Assembly (NCBI RefSeq): GCF_003205195.1
Contig: NZ_QJRY01000004.1
Location: 310,001 to 374,000 of the forward strand
DNA: 64,000 bases
From: Peteryoungia wuzhouensis
Lineage (GTDB): Bacteria > Pseudomonadota > Alphaproteobacteria > Rhizobiales > Rhizobiaceae
Reading direction: 5' to 3'
Positions 18,882-28,404 of the stretch are shown piece by piece (positions within the stretch are counted from its first letter, which is position 1; the number at the start of each line of letters is the position of its first letter). The notes under the pieces were generated by a model. It had not been told where the DNA came from. It made no database searches and saw only the letters and a program-made list of their open reading frames with translations. The translations under genes were made by a program, and so were the position numbers.

Positions 18882-19349
18882 ATGCAGCGCGCGACAAGCT
18901 ACAAACCCGCCGGAACCGTCGCCGAGGCCCCCGAGGGCATCGTCGTTCTGTCGCATGATGCGCGCCACCTTCGCCGCAAGCTGTTGCATCTCGATGATGG
19001 CGCCATGGTCATGCTCGACCTCAAGGAGCCGGTGCTGTTTGCCCATGGGGACAGGCTCGTTCTCGAAGACGGCACCACGATCGAAATCCGTGCCGCCGAA
19101 GAGCGGCTGTTCGAGATCACGGCGCGCGATGGTCTGCATCTGATCGAACTTGCCTGGCATCTCGGCAACCGGCATCTGGCGGCCCAGATCGAGACGGACC
19201 GGATCCTCATCCTGCGCGACCACGTTATCAGAGACATGCTGACCGGGCTTGGTGCCGAGGTGAGCGAAGTCGTCGAACCCTTTCAGCCGGTGCGGGGTGC
19301 CTATCATGCGCATGGCAACCATGGACATGGCGCCGGTGGCCATGGCTGA
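18882..19349 (+). CDS. ureE: Urease accessory protein UreE (nickel metallochaperone)
   Basis: A 155-residue nickel-binding chaperone that delivers Ni to the UreDFG complex. The N-terminal peptide-binding domain is followed by the metal-binding domain with [15 protein letters not shown] and [12 protein letters not shown]. The C-terminus is His-rich ([16 protein letters not shown]), as expected for a nickel-storing UreE. The last 8 bases overlap ureF. It is followed by ureF and ureG. Confidence 0.96.
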   Translation: MQRATSYKPAGTVAEAPEGIVVLSHDARHLRRKLLHLDDGAMVMLDLKEPVLFAHGDRLVLEDGTTIEIRAAEERLFEITARDGLHLIELAWHLGNRHLAAQIETDRILILRDHVIRDMLTGLGAEVSEVVEPFQPVRGAYHAHGNHGHGAGGHG

Positions 19350-20031
19350 TGCCGTCGCTTCAGGCCGTCTTGGCGACCAGCGCGCGATTCTGCGGCTGAT
19401 GGCGTGGCTGTCGCCGGCCTTTCCTGTCGGCGGGTTTGCCTATTCCGGCGGGCTGGAAAGTGCCATCGTCGACAGGCATGTGCGCGATGCCAGCAGCCTT
19501 GGATCCTGGATCGGCCTGCTGCTCGATCACGGCGGCCTGCGCAATGATGCCATCCTCTTTGTCGACGCCCATCGGCGGCAGAGGGAAGAGGGCGATCTTG
19601 CCGAACTCGTGGAACTGGCCGTGGCGCTGGCGGGCTCGGCAGAGCGCCATGCGGAAATCACCCGGCAGGGCGAAGCCTTCGTGACGGCGGCGGCCGGCTG
19701 GCCGCATCCGGTGCTGGACATGTTATCCGGGCCGGTTGCCTACAGCATTGCCGTTGGCGCCATCGCTGCGGCGCACGGCGTGCCGGTGGGCGATGCGCTT
19801 GTGGCCTTCCTGCATGCACAGGTGTCGATGCTCGTCTCCGTTGCCATCCGTCTCGGCGTGATCGGTCAGAGCCATGGCGTCGGCCTGATCGCGGCGTTCG
19901 AGGAGCGGATCCTTCTGGCGGTGCCGAGCCTGGAGCGGCTGGGGCTGGACGATCTCGGCTCGGCAGCCATTGCGGCCGAAACCCTCAGCATGCGCCACGA
20001 GACGCAGTATTCCCGGCTTTTCCAATCCTAG
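19342..20031 (+). CDS. ureF: Urease accessory protein UreF
   Basis: A 229-residue all-helical accessory protein that bridges UreD and UreG during nickel insertion. Motifs are [21 protein letters not shown] near the N-terminus, [21 protein letters not shown], and the C-terminal [14 protein letters not shown], which is the family end. I chose ATG 19342, which overlaps the ureE stop by 8 nt; in-frame ATGs at 19321 and upstream would lengthen it without family support. Confidence 0.95.
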   Translation: MADAVASGRLGDQRAILRLMAWLSPAFPVGGFAYSGGLESAIVDRHVRDASSLGSWIGLLLDHGGLRNDAILFVDAHRRQREEGDLAELVELAVALAGSAERHAEITRQGEAFVTAAAGWPHPVLDMLSGPVAYSIAVGAIAAAHGVPVGDALVAFLHAQVSMLVSVAIRLGVIGQSHGVGLIAAFEERILLAVPSLERLGLDDLGSAAIAAETLSMRHETQYSRLFQS

Positions 20032-20049
20032 TTTTCGCAAGGTCGCAGC

Positions 20050-20670
20050 ATGAACATGATCAAGTCAAAGAATGGTCCGCTCCGTGTGGGTATCGGCGGA
20101 CCTGTCGGGTCCGGCAAGACGGCACTGACGGAGAAGCTGTGCAAGGCGATGCGTGATCAGTATTCCGTCGCCGTCGTCACCAACGACATCTACACGCGCG
20201 AGGATGCCGATGCGCTGATCCGCATGCAGGCGCTCAGTTCCGATCGCGTGGTGGGCGTCGAGACGGGCGGGTGTCCGCATACGGCGATCCGGGAGGATGC
20301 CTCGATCAATCTGAGGGCCATCGCCGATCTCAACGCCCGCATCCCCGACCTCGACCTCGTCTTCATCGAATCGGGGGGAGACAATCTGGCGGCGACCTTC
20401 TCGCCCGATCTCGCTGACATCACGCTCTATGTGATTTCGGTCTGCCAGGGCGAGGAAATCCCGCGCAAGGGCGGGCCGGGGATCACACGCTCGGATCTGC
20501 TTGTCATCAACAAGACGGATCTCGCGCCGCATGTCGGCGTCGATCTCGAGGTGATGGAGCGTGATGCCGGGCGGATGCGGGCCGGAGGCCCCTTCGTCTT
20601 TACCGATCTGAAGCGGGGGGCTGGCGTCGAACGCATCGTCGCCTTCCTGCAGGAGAGCGGCGGGCTGTAA
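20050..20670 (+). CDS. ureG: Urease accessory GTPase UreG
   Basis: A 206-residue SIMIBI-class GTPase that drives nickel insertion into urease. The P-loop GPVGSGKT is at 17-24, with [12 protein letters not shown], the nickel-binding CPH in [28 protein letters not shown] and the guanine-specificity NKTD. Length is normal. It is the last ure gene; about 30 bp separates it from a convergent Crp/Fnr gene, and no obvious terminator hairpin is seen there. Confidence 0.97.
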   Translation: MNMIKSKNGPLRVGIGGPVGSGKTALTEKLCKAMRDQYSVAVVTNDIYTREDADALIRMQALSSDRVVGVETGGCPHTAIREDASINLRAIADLNARIPDLDLVFIESGGDNLAATFSPDLADITLYVISVCQGEEIPRKGGPGITRSDLLVINKTDLAPHVGVDLEVMERDAGRMRAGGPFVFTDLKRGAGVERIVAFLQESGGL

Positions 20671-20701
20671 GCCACGCCGTATCTCCTATGTCTTTCAGCT
20701 C

Positions 20702-21385
20702 TCAGATCTGTTTGAGGGCCGTCACGTCGTTGATCTGGATGGTGCGGCCACGCACGGTGACACCGGCGCGACGCAGCGTCGAGAAGGCGCGCGACAGGGC
20801 TTCGGGTGCCAGACCCAGCTTGCCGGCCAGCAGGCTCTTCTGAAAGGGCAGGCGGATCGAGGCCGGGCCGCCATCGGTGTTGCAGGCTGTCAGCAGGTAG
20901 TGGGCCACGCGCTGTGGCGCTGTCTGCAGGCGGTCATTGGCAATGCAGTCCATCGTGGCGCGCAGGTGGTCGGACAGGCAGCGCATGATGGTTTTCGCCA
21001 CGTCCTTTTCCTGTTCGGCAAGGGCGCGTACCTTTTGCAGGTCGAAGCGTGCGAGCGTCACGGTCTCTGCGGCTTGTGCGTTGTAGAGATAGTTGTCGCC
21101 CATCGCCAGCAGGCATTCGGCAAAGGTGTCGCCGGGGCCGCAGATGCGGATGTCGGCTTCCCGGCCGTCCTTGTTCAGCCGGTAGAGGCGGACATAACCG
21201 CCAAGCACGCAGTAGAAGAACTCTGCGTGGTCGCCTTCGCGGAAGAGCACGTCGCGCGATTCGTAGTTGGCGACGGTCGCAATCTCCAGCATGGCCGCCA
21301 TCGCGGATGGCCCGAGCTGTGAGAGGAAGGATGTCCGCAAAAGCGTGTTCTTGTCTCGCGTGTTCAGTCTCAAGATCTTGTTCAC
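20702..21385 (-). CDS. Crp/Fnr-family transcriptional regulator
   Basis: A 227-residue regulator. The cNMP-like beta-roll (about 25-115) has VLFREGDHAEFFYCVLGG and DTFAECLL, followed by a long dimer helix and a C-terminal winged helix with LAGKLGLAPEALSRAFSTLRRAG. The N-terminal FNR iron-sulfur cysteine cluster is absent, and the recognition helix resembles Dnr/NnrR-type nitrogen-oxide regulators more than Crp (inference). It is convergent with ureG. A perfect FNR/FixK box lies about 190 bp upstream, suggesting control by oxygen. Confidence 0.88.
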   Translation of the reverse strand: MNKILRLNTRDKNTLLRTSFLSQLGPSAMAAMLEIATVANYESRDVLFREGDHAEFFYCVLGGYVRLYRLNKDGREADIRICGPGDTFAECLLAMGDNYLYNAQAAETVTLARFDLQKVRALAEQEKDVAKTIMRCLSDHLRATMDCIANDRLQTAPQRVAHYLLTACNTDGGPASIRLPFQKSLLAGKLGLAPEALSRAFSTLRRAGVTVRGRTIQINDVTALKQI

Positions 21386-21699
21386 GGTTTCCCCGGCTCC
21401 CCGTTCATCGCCATGCCATGGACCGACAAATCACCTGCGCGAGCCATCTTCGCGCTTCCGGTGCCCGCATCCGCAAACCCGCGCCGCCACCCCCGGTGGT
21501 GCCGCAAACCCGCAGGATATCGGGCGCGTCGCCCCTTTCCAGCCCTTGCAGCATAGTGCCGGTTGCACCTGTCATGTTTGATTTCGATCAACCCGCCAGC
21601 CGGTTGCATGAGAATATCCGCAGGAACCTGAGGGCGCAGACAAGAAGAGGCGCGCCGTTGCCGGAGCGCCCCCGAAGTCTGCCAATTTCTGCGATTGCG
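21386..21699. other. Intergenic region upstream of the Crp/Fnr gene
   Basis: This 314-bp gap between the porin stop and the regulator start contains the anaerobox described separately. A 75-codon minus-strand frame crosses the box and overlaps the regulator start by 4 bases, but it has no recognisable features and is not called. Otherwise nothing was identified. Confidence 0.5.
21578..21591. promoter_or_regulatory. FNR/FixK anaerobox
   Basis: TTGAT-TTCG-ATCAA is a perfect match to the consensus TTGAT-N4-ATCAA. It is 193 bp upstream of the Crp/Fnr start and downstream of the porin stop. For an activated promoter centred 41.5 bp upstream of transcription, the leader would be about 150 nt. Confidence 0.7.
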
Positions 21700-22374
21700 T
21701 CAGAACTTGACGCCGACGCCCAGCTTGATGCTGTGCTGGCTGAGATCCGATTTCACCGCCGTACCGCTAAAATCGAGATCCTTGCTGCCGAAGTCGTTGT
21801 AGCGATAGTCGAGGCGGCCAAAGATCCGGTCGGTGATGGCGTAATCCACGCCGGCGCCAACGGTATAGCCGTGAAAGGTCTCCGATGCGCTTCCGAGGAT
21901 TGCGTTGTCGGCCTCAGCCCGCGTGGCCACGTAACCTGCCGCCACATAGATCAAAGCGCGATCGGCGGCATAGCCGACGCGGCCGCGAACGGAACCCTGC
22001 CATTCGGCTTTGCCGTCGACATCGCCGAACACCGACAACATCGTCGTATCATTCCAATTGTAGTCCACATTGGCATCGAGGCCGAGCACGAGATTGTTGG
22101 TGAACTGCTTGTTGTAGCCGGCAAAGAACCCGAGGGTGCCTCCATCGAGGTCACCTTGCAGTGGCGCGGCACCCCCCGCCGCCGCTCCGGCATCGAAGGT
22201 GCCGTCAAGCCAAGCATAGCCCGTCTGGATACCGGCGTAGCCGCCGGTCCAATCGAAACCGCTCGGGCTGACTTCTGCGGCGACAGGGGCTTGCGGGACG
22301 GAGGAGACCGCATCGGCTGCAGATGCGGTGGTGGCCATCAGCACGACGGCGGCTGTAGCAATGAGTTTCTTCAT
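21700..22374 (-). CDS. Outer-membrane beta-barrel porin, Omp25/Omp31 family
   Basis: A 224-residue outer-membrane protein with a 19-residue signal peptide (MKKLIATAAVVLMATTASA). FDWTGGYAGIQTGYAWLDG is the family N-terminal signature, alternating strands follow (GGTLGFFAGYNKQF, GSVRGRVGYAADRALIYVAAGY), and it ends with a C-terminal Phe for Bam insertion. This matches the Omp25/31-like barrel proteins abundant in Rhizobiales. It is monocistronic by appearance, with a divided inverted repeat 26 bp before its start. Confidence 0.9.
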   Translation of the reverse strand: MKKLIATAAVVLMATTASAADAVSSVPQAPVAAEVSPSGFDWTGGYAGIQTGYAWLDGTFDAGAAAGGAAPLQGDLDGGTLGFFAGYNKQFTNNLVLGLDANVDYNWNDTTMLSVFGDVDGKAEWQGSVRGRVGYAADRALIYVAAGYVATRAEADNAILGSASETFHGYTVGAGVDYAITDRIFGRLDYRYNDFGSKDLDFSGTAVKSDLSQHSIKLGVGVKF

Positions 22375-22399
22375 TAGAAGATCCTGAATTGGTTGAATC

Positions 22400-22428
22400 G
22401 GTTATGCATAGCAACTTATGCGATAACC
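22400..22428. promoter_or_regulatory. Interrupted inverted repeat before the porin gene
   Basis: Arms GGTTAT/ATAACC and CATA/TATG are nested around a 6-bp centre, 26 bp upstream of the porin ATG. It may be an operator or a 5'-UTR hairpin. One arm has an extra base, so pairing is imperfect. Confidence 0.3.
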
Positions 22429-22522
22429 ATTGCCGATTCAGATCCAAACAGGCAAGCGGGATTTCCTTTATCTCGATAAAGGTCCGAATTTGGCCGATCA
22501 GGCCCGCCCGGTCTCCTCGCCG

Positions 22523-25500
22523 CTACTCGGCGGCGAGGGGAGGCAGGTTGATGACATTGCCGTTGCCGTCACCCTTGCGGATATCGGTCTTGCTGCGTTC
22601 GACAGCGGCGAGGCGCTTCTCCACCGCCTGCAGGCTGTCGAAGTTGCGACGGGTCAGATGTGACAGGTCTTCGGCGGAAAGAACCTTCTCTTCGACTTCC
22701 TTCTTGCCGACGAAGCGTCCGAAGAGCCAGGCGAGCAGACGCGAGAGATCGTCGAGGATCAGGAAGAAGGCCGGAACCACGACGAGGCTGAGTGCCGTGG
22801 AGACGATGATGCCGCCGATCACGGCGATCGCCATCGGCGAGCGGAACGAGCCGCCTTCACCCACACCGAGCGCCGAGGGCAGCATGCCGGCCGACATGGC
22901 GATCGAGGTCATGATGATCGGCCGGGCGCGCTTGCGTCCCGCTTCCACCATCGCTTCCAGGCGGTGCATGCCCTGATTGCGCATTTCGATCGCGAAGTCG
23001 ACCAGCAGGATGGCGTTTTTCGTCACGATGCCCATCAGCATCAGGATGCCGATCAGGACCGGCATGGACAGCGCATTGTTGGTGACGATCAGGCCGACCG
23101 CCACGCCGCCGATGGCAAGCGGCAGTGAGAACAGGATGGTGAAGGGCTGGATCACGTTCTTGAAAAGCAGGATCAGCACCGTCAGCACCAGCAAGAGGCC
23201 GAGGATCATCGCATTGACGAAGCTCTGCTGCATCTCGGCCTGGATCTTGGCGTCACCGCTTTCGGCAAGCCGGACGCTCGCCGGAATGTCCGCGCTCTTC
23301 ACCGTGTCGCGGAAGGCCTTGGTGGCGGTGTCGAGGGCAATGCCCTGGGGCAGGCCCGCACCGATGGTGACCACACGGTTGCGGTCGTTGCGCTTGATCG
23401 AGGACACACCTTCCGAATAGTCGATGTCGGCAACGCTCGATAGCGGCACGGTCGCTCCCGATGCCGTGCGAACCTTGAGCGCGCGCAAGGCGGCCAGGTT
23501 GGTTCTCAGATCAAGCGAAGCCTGGACGCGGATCGGAATCTGGCGATCATCGAGCGAGATCTTCGGCAGGGCGGCGTCCACGTCACCAATGGTGGCAACG
23601 CGGATGGTCTGCGAGATCTGCTGGGCGGTGATGCCGAGGCGGGCCGCCTCATCCGCGCGGGGGCGGATCTGCAGTTCCGGGCGCGGAAGCGCACCTTCCG
23701 AGCTGACATTCGACAGTTCCGGGACCGTCCGCAGCTTCGCTTCGAGAATGGCGATGGCCGCGTTCAGTTCGTCCTCGTTCTTCGAAAGGAAGTTGAAGGA
23801 GATATCGCGCTCGCCGCGGTCGTTCAGCTTCAGTACGCGAATGTCGGCGATGGAGGCGAGCTTTTCGAAAACCTCTTCCTCGATGTCCCATTGCGGACGC
23901 GTGCGGCCGTGTTCCTCGATCTTGGGTAGATACGGGCCGATCACCGGAAGTCCGCCGAGACCCTTGTTGACGAGGGTCTTGAGCAGCGAGTGGTCGATGC
24001 GGTCGAGATTCATGGTGACGCTGGCGCGGCGCAGCTCGAGATCGCCCCTCGGCGAGGCGCCGCCGAGGATGAAGATGCTGGAGACGTCCGACACATCCTT
24101 GACCGCCGCATAGATTTCTTCGGTCTTGCGTTCGGTCTCGTCGAGCGTCGCGTTCGGCGGCAGTTCGACGGACAGGGTGATGCGGCCTGCGTCTTCCGGC
24201 GGCAGGAAGCTGCCGGGAACCTGCGCGAGCAGCATCAGCGAGCCGATGAGGAAGGCGATGGCCGCAACGAGGGTGCCCAGGCGCGAATACCAGCGGCGCG
24301 TGGTGAAGCGCACGAGACGGGTATAGAGCTTCAGCGGCACGCTGTCGTTGTCGTGATGGTCGTCCATCGCGTCTTCGGCGCGCATCAGATAGGCCGCCAT
24401 CATCGGCGTGATGAGGCGGGCAACCAGCAGCGAGAAGAAGACGGAGAAGGCAACCGTCAGGCCGAACTGGATGAAGTACTGGCCCGGAATGCCCGGCATG
24501 AAGGAGACAGGCACGAAGACGGCGATAATGGTGAAGGTGGTCGCGATGACGGCGAGACCGATTTCATCGGCCGCCTCGATCGCCGCGCGATAGGGCGTCT
24601 TACCCATCTTGATGTGGCGGGCGATGTTTTCCACCTCGACGATCGCATCATCGACGAGAATACCGGTCGCCAGCGTGAGCGCCAGGAAGCTGACCAGATT
24701 GAGCGAGAAGCCCATCATGTCCATGACCCAGAAGGTCGGGATGGCCGACAGCGGCAGTGCGATGGCTGAAATCAGTGTGGCGCGCCAGTTGCGCAGGAAG
24801 AGCAGCACGACGATGACGGCGAGGATGGCGCCTTCGATCAGCGTGTGCATGGCCGCTTCGTAGTTGCCGTAGGTGAAATAGACCGAATCGTCGATCATTT
24901 CGATCTGGACGTCCGGGTTCTCGGCGCGCACCTGAGCGAGACTTTCAGCGACCGTTTCTGCGACCGTCACTTCGCTGGCGCCTTTGGCGCGGAACACCGC
25001 GAAGGACACGACGGGTTTGCCGTCGTGCCGTGCAAAGGATTTGGGCTCCTGATAGGTGTCCTTGACGGTTCCGAGGTCCGAGAGCTTGACGAAGCGATCG
25101 CCCGGAAGCGCAATCGTCGTGCCGGCGAGGCTCGTCACGTCCCTGTTGTCGCCGAGCGTGCGGATCGACTGCTCGGCGCCGGCAACCTGGCCACGACCGG
25201 AGCCGAGGTCGACATTGGTTCCCCTTAACTGGCTGGATACGTCAGCGGCGGTGATGCCGAGGGCATCCAGGCGGTTGGGATCGAGTTCGACGCGGACTTC
25301 ACGGTCTGAGCCGCCGTAACGGTCGACCCGGCCGATGCCGGGCTGGCCCTGCAAAGCACGCTTGATCGTGTCATCGACAAACCACGAGAGTTCAGCGAGA
25401 TTCATGTCCGGCGAGGAAACGGCAAAGCTCTGGATCGCCTGACCTTCGACGTCGATCTTGGTGACGATCGGCTCGTCGACCGAAGCCGGCAGGTCGCCGC

Positions 25501-25846
25501 GAATGCGGTCGATGGCGTCCTTGACGTCCTGCACGGCCTGTTCGGTCGGAACTTCCATGCGGAACATGATGATGGTCTGCGACTGGCCATCGGTCACGTT
25601 CGAATTGATTTCATCGACGCCGGTGATCGAGGCGACCGCGTCCTCGACCTCCTTGGTCACCTGGCTTTCAAGCTCGGCCGGGGAGGCGCCGCTCTGGCCG
25701 ACGGTGACCGCGACCAAGGGCACGTCGATGTTCGGGAACCGGGTGATCGGCAGCGCGTTGAAGGACTGAATCCCGACCACGACCAACAGGAAAAACGCCA
25801 GGATCGGCGCGATCGGGTTTCGGATGGACCATGCAGAGAAGTTCAT
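22523..25846 (-). CDS. RND efflux pump, inner-membrane transporter (AcrB/HAE1-like)
   Basis: A 1107-residue proton-driven efflux transporter. It starts MNFSAWSIRNPIAPILAF, with 12 expected transmembrane segments in two halves and large periplasmic loops. The TM4 proton-relay acidic pair lies in LATGILVDDAIVEVENIARH, and MGIVTKNAILLVDFA marks the second half. The C-terminal tail of about 70 residues (FGRFVGKKEVEEKVLSAEDL and onward) is longer than in AcrB. Substrate unknown. The membrane-fusion gene lies 14 bp upstream. No outer-membrane channel gene adjoins, so it probably uses a TolC encoded elsewhere. Confidence 0.95.
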   Translation of the reverse strand: MNFSAWSIRNPIAPILAFFLLVVVGIQSFNALPITRFPNIDVPLVAVTVGQSGASPAELESQVTKEVEDAVASITGVDEINSNVTDGQSQTIIMFRMEVPTEQAVQDVKDAIDRIRGDLPASVDEPIVTKIDVEGQAIQSFAVSSPDMNLAELSWFVDDTIKRALQGQPGIGRVDRYGGSDREVRVELDPNRLDALGITAADVSSQLRGTNVDLGSGRGQVAGAEQSIRTLGDNRDVTSLAGTTIALPGDRFVKLSDLGTVKDTYQEPKSFARHDGKPVVSFAVFRAKGASEVTVAETVAESLAQVRAENPDVQIEMIDDSVYFTYGNYEAAMHTLIEGAILAVIVVLLFLRNWRATLISAIALPLSAIPTFWVMDMMGFSLNLVSFLALTLATGILVDDAIVEVENIARHIKMGKTPYRAAIEAADEIGLAVIATTFTIIAVFVPVSFMPGIPGQYFIQFGLTVAFSVFFSLLVARLITPMMAAYLMRAEDAMDDHHDNDSVPLKLYTRLVRFTTRRWYSRLGTLVAAIAFLIGSLMLLAQVPGSFLPPEDAGRITLSVELPPNATLDETERKTEEIYAAVKDVSDVSSIFILGGASPRGDLELRRASVTMNLDRIDHSLLKTLVNKGLGGLPVIGPYLPKIEEHGRTRPQWDIEEEVFEKLASIADIRVLKLNDRGERDISFNFLSKNEDELNAAIAILEAKLRTVPELSNVSSEGALPRPELQIRPRADEAARLGITAQQISQTIRVATIGDVDAALPKISLDDRQIPIRVQASLDLRTNLAALRALKVRTASGATVPLSSVADIDYSEGVSSIKRNDRNRVVTIGAGLPQGIALDTATKAFRDTVKSADIPASVRLAESGDAKIQAEMQQSFVNAMILGLLLVLTVLILLFKNVIQPFTILFSLPLAIGGVAVGLIVTNNALSMPVLIGILMLMGIVTKNAILLVDFAIEMRNQGMHRLEAMVEAGRKRARPIIMTSIAMSAGMLPSALGVGEGGSFRSPMAIAVIGGIIVSTALSLVVVPAFFLILDDLSRLLAWLFGRFVGKKEVEEKVLSAEDLSHLTRRNFDSLQAVEKRLAAVERSKTDIRKGDGNGNVINLPPLAAE

Positions 25847-25860
25847 GGCGACGTCGTTCC

Positions 25861-27051
25861 TCAGTTGGATACGCTGCTGGTGTCTTCTACGGGATTGATC
25901 CGGTCACCTTCACGGACGAAGACGCCCGCCTTGGCGACAACCAGGTCACCCTCCTTCAGTCCTTCGGTCACCTCGATGTAGGGACCGTCCTGGATGCCTG
26001 TCTTGACCGTCTGCATCTTGACCACACCGTCCGTGACGAGGCGTACCGTGGTCACGTTACGCTCGCTGGTGATGGCCGAGAGGGGCAGCGCGATATCATC
26101 GGCCTTGCCAATGGTGATCGCGGCATTTCCATACATGCCGGCGCGTGCGGCCATGTCGTCGTCGATGGCAATATGCACCGAACCCATGCGGGTCAGGGCG
26201 TCAACCACCGGCGAGACCAGCCGGATCGAGCCGGTGATCGGGGTCTTGGTGCCTGCAACCGTAATGACGGCTTCCTGGTTTTTCTTCAACCGCAGTATAT
26301 CACTTTCCGTCACGTCCGCCACCAGTTCGATCTGGCCATCGCGAATGACGGTGAACAGCGGCGAGGCGCTGCCAGAGGCGATGGCGCCGATGCGGGCGTT
26401 GCGAACCGAAATGATGCCGGCGACAGGCGACTTGATCTCCGTGCGGGCGAGGCGCAGGTCGATATCCGAGATCTGCGTCTCGATCACCTTGATGTCCGCT
26501 TGGGCCACCGCAATTGCCTGCTTGGCGCTCTCGACACGGGTCTGGGCGCTGGCGAGCGAGGTTTCGGCCTGTTCGCGTTGCGAAGCCGAGGCGGAACCGC
26601 TGGTGACGAGACGCGAGGCCCGGTCGAACTGGCGCTGGGCTTCCTTGAGATTGGCTTCGGCTTCGAGCACCTGAGCGCGGGACTGGGCCAGAGAGGCCTC
26701 AGCCTTGGCAAGGTTTGCCGCCTGTTGGCTGCGTTCCAGCTTCAGCGTGTCATCGTTGAGGCGGGCGACAACCTGACCGGCGGCCACCGTGTCGCCGACA
26801 TCGGCTTCCAGGGACTTGATCTGAAGACCTTCGACCTGCGGCTGGATGTAGACATCCTCGACCGCCTTGATCGTGCCGGTGGCGACGATCCGGTCGACCA
26901 GATCGCGGCTCTTGGCCTGGGTGACGACGATCGAGGGCAGAGCAGGGGCCGTTGCCGCGTCTGCGGGCTTTTCCTCAGCGAAGGCGACCGAGGCCATCAG
27001 CGTCAGCATGGAGGCCAGCATGATGGCCCTGGGGCTCGTGTTTATAAGCAT
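25861..27051 (-). CDS. RND efflux pump, periplasmic adaptor (HlyD/MFP family)
   Basis: A 396-residue adaptor. It has an N-terminal signal sequence (IMLASMLTLMASVAFA), then a lipoyl half (ATGTIKAVEDVYIQPQVEGLQ), a long alpha-hairpin of about 100 residues rich in Ala/Gln/Glu, the second lipoyl half (TEIKSPVAGIISVRNARIG) and the beta-barrel region. ATG 27051 with GGGGAAGGG before it is the start; an in-frame TTG at 27066 is weaker. It forms an operon with the transporter gene 14 bp downstream. Confidence 0.93.
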   Translation of the reverse strand: MLINTSPRAIMLASMLTLMASVAFAEEKPADAATAPALPSIVVTQAKSRDLVDRIVATGTIKAVEDVYIQPQVEGLQIKSLEADVGDTVAAGQVVARLNDDTLKLERSQQAANLAKAEASLAQSRAQVLEAEANLKEAQRQFDRASRLVTSGSASASQREQAETSLASAQTRVESAKQAIAVAQADIKVIETQISDIDLRLARTEIKSPVAGIISVRNARIGAIASGSASPLFTVIRDGQIELVADVTESDILRLKKNQEAVITVAGTKTPITGSIRLVSPVVDALTRMGSVHIAIDDDMAARAGMYGNAAITIGKADDIALPLSAITSERNVTTVRLVTDGVVKMQTVKTGIQDGPYIEVTEGLKEGDLVVAKAGVFVREGDRINPVEDTSSVSN

Positions 27052-27381
27052 GGGTCCCTTCCCCAAAAATAGATCGCAAGTCCGTTCATATTACGCATGG
27101 GCGCCGTCTCCGGCTCACATCCAAGGCGCAATAACAAATCCCACCGTAGCGCCGCGTGGGCGGCACCGGTACCCCAACATCCTGCCAGAGGTGGGCGATC
27201 GGCCAAATGCTTGCAAGAGGCGCTGGCCGTGATTTCAGGTTCGGCGAGAAGAATGTTCAATATTGGACTGTGGTGTTGCCGAAATGCAATTCAGCGATGC
27301 CAAGTTGATCAGCGTTGCCTACAAAATATTCGAGCACGGGGATCACTCCCCGTGCCCGTTACTTGCTGTGGTCCGCCAAGA
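27052..27381. other. Intergenic region between the efflux operon and the pyrimidine ABC operon
   Basis: A 330-bp gap. The right end holds the terminator of the ABC operon (described separately) and the left end the efflux-operon promoter. No coding region is convincing. Confidence 0.5.
27334..27355 (-). terminator. Probable intrinsic terminator of the ABC operon
   Basis: An 8-bp perfect stem GCACGGGG/CCCCGTGC with a 6-base loop, read on the minus strand 27 nt after the substrate-binding-protein stop, and followed by TCGAATATTTT, a T-rich tract. Confidence 0.65.
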
Positions 27382-28374
27382 CTATTTCAGGGCCGCGTCG
27401 GTGATCTCGGTCGTGTAAGCCCCCGTCGGCTCCTTGGAGATCACCGGATCCGAGCCGCCGCCGAGCAGCGTCTTCACGGTACGATCGTAATCGGCCTTGT
27501 CGAGCGCGCCGTTCGAGCCGGCCGTCAGCTTGGCGACTTCGCTCATCATGCGCTTCTGGTGCTGTTCGGTCTGGGCACCCGAAGCGTCGTTTTCGAGGAC
27601 GATCTCGGCTGCTTCGTCGGAGTTCTCCTCGGCATATTTCCAGCCCTTCATCGAGGCGCGGACGAACTTGACCATCTTTTCCTTGAAGGCCGGGTCCTTC
27701 AGCTTGTCTTCGAGCACATAGAGACCGTCTTCGAGCGTGGCGACGCCTTCGTCTTCATACTTGAAGGTGACCAGGTCTTCCGCCTTGATGCCGGCATCGA
27801 TGACCTGCCAGTATTCGTTGTAGGTCATGGTCGAGATGCAGGCGGCCTGCTTCTGCAGCAGCGGGTCGACGTTGAAGCCCTGCTTGAGAACGGTCACGCC
27901 GCCTTCCGAACCGTCGGTCTTGATGCCGAGCGTGCTCATCCAGGACAGGAACGGATATTCGTTGCCGAAGAACCAGACGCCGAGCGTCTTGCCCTTGAAA
28001 TCTTCCGGCTTGGTGATGCCGGTTTCTTTCAGACAGGTCAGCATCATGCCCGAGGACTTGAAGGGCTGGGCGATGTTGACGAGCGGAACGCCCTTTTCGC
28101 GGGTTGCGAGGGCTGACGGCATCCAGTCGACGATCACGTCAGCGCCGCCACCGGCCAGAACCTGCGGCGGTGCAATGTCAGGGCCGCCCGGCTTGATTTC
28201 GACGTCGAGGCCTTCTTCTTCGTAGAAGCCCTTGTCTTTCGCGACGTAATAGCCGGCGAACTGGGCCTGGGTTACCCATTTCAGCTGGAGGGTCACCTTG
28301 TCGGCGGCGGCGGCCTGCAGGGCGGTCAGCGAGACCGCAGCTGACAGCAGCAGGGATGCGAGTTTGACAGTCAT
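27382..28374 (-). CDS. ABC transporter substrate-binding protein, NMT1/THI5-like (pyrimidine locus)
   Basis: A 330-residue periplasmic binding protein with a 23-residue signal peptide (LLLSAAVSLTALQAAAA). The NMT1-type domain begins VTLQLKWVTQAQFAGYYVAKDKGFYEEEGLDV. The family binds pyrimidine-like or thiamine-precursor ligands. Given the surrounding pyrimidine-catabolism genes, a uracil/thymine-type ligand is likely but unproven. ATG 28374 is chosen over upstream frame extension because it places the signal peptide at the N-terminus. It is the last gene of the minus-strand operon. Confidence 0.9.
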   Translation of the reverse strand: MTVKLASLLLSAAVSLTALQAAAADKVTLQLKWVTQAQFAGYYVAKDKGFYEEEGLDVEIKPGGPDIAPPQVLAGGGADVIVDWMPSALATREKGVPLVNIAQPFKSSGMMLTCLKETGITKPEDFKGKTLGVWFFGNEYPFLSWMSTLGIKTDGSEGGVTVLKQGFNVDPLLQKQAACISTMTYNEYWQVIDAGIKAEDLVTFKYEDEGVATLEDGLYVLEDKLKDPAFKEKMVKFVRASMKGWKYAEENSDEAAEIVLENDASGAQTEQHQKRMMSEVAKLTAGSNGALDKADYDRTVKTLLGGGSDPVISKEPTGAYTTEITDAALK

Positions 28375-28404
28375 TTCAGTTCCCTCTTTTCTTGTTAGTC
28401 CCAC

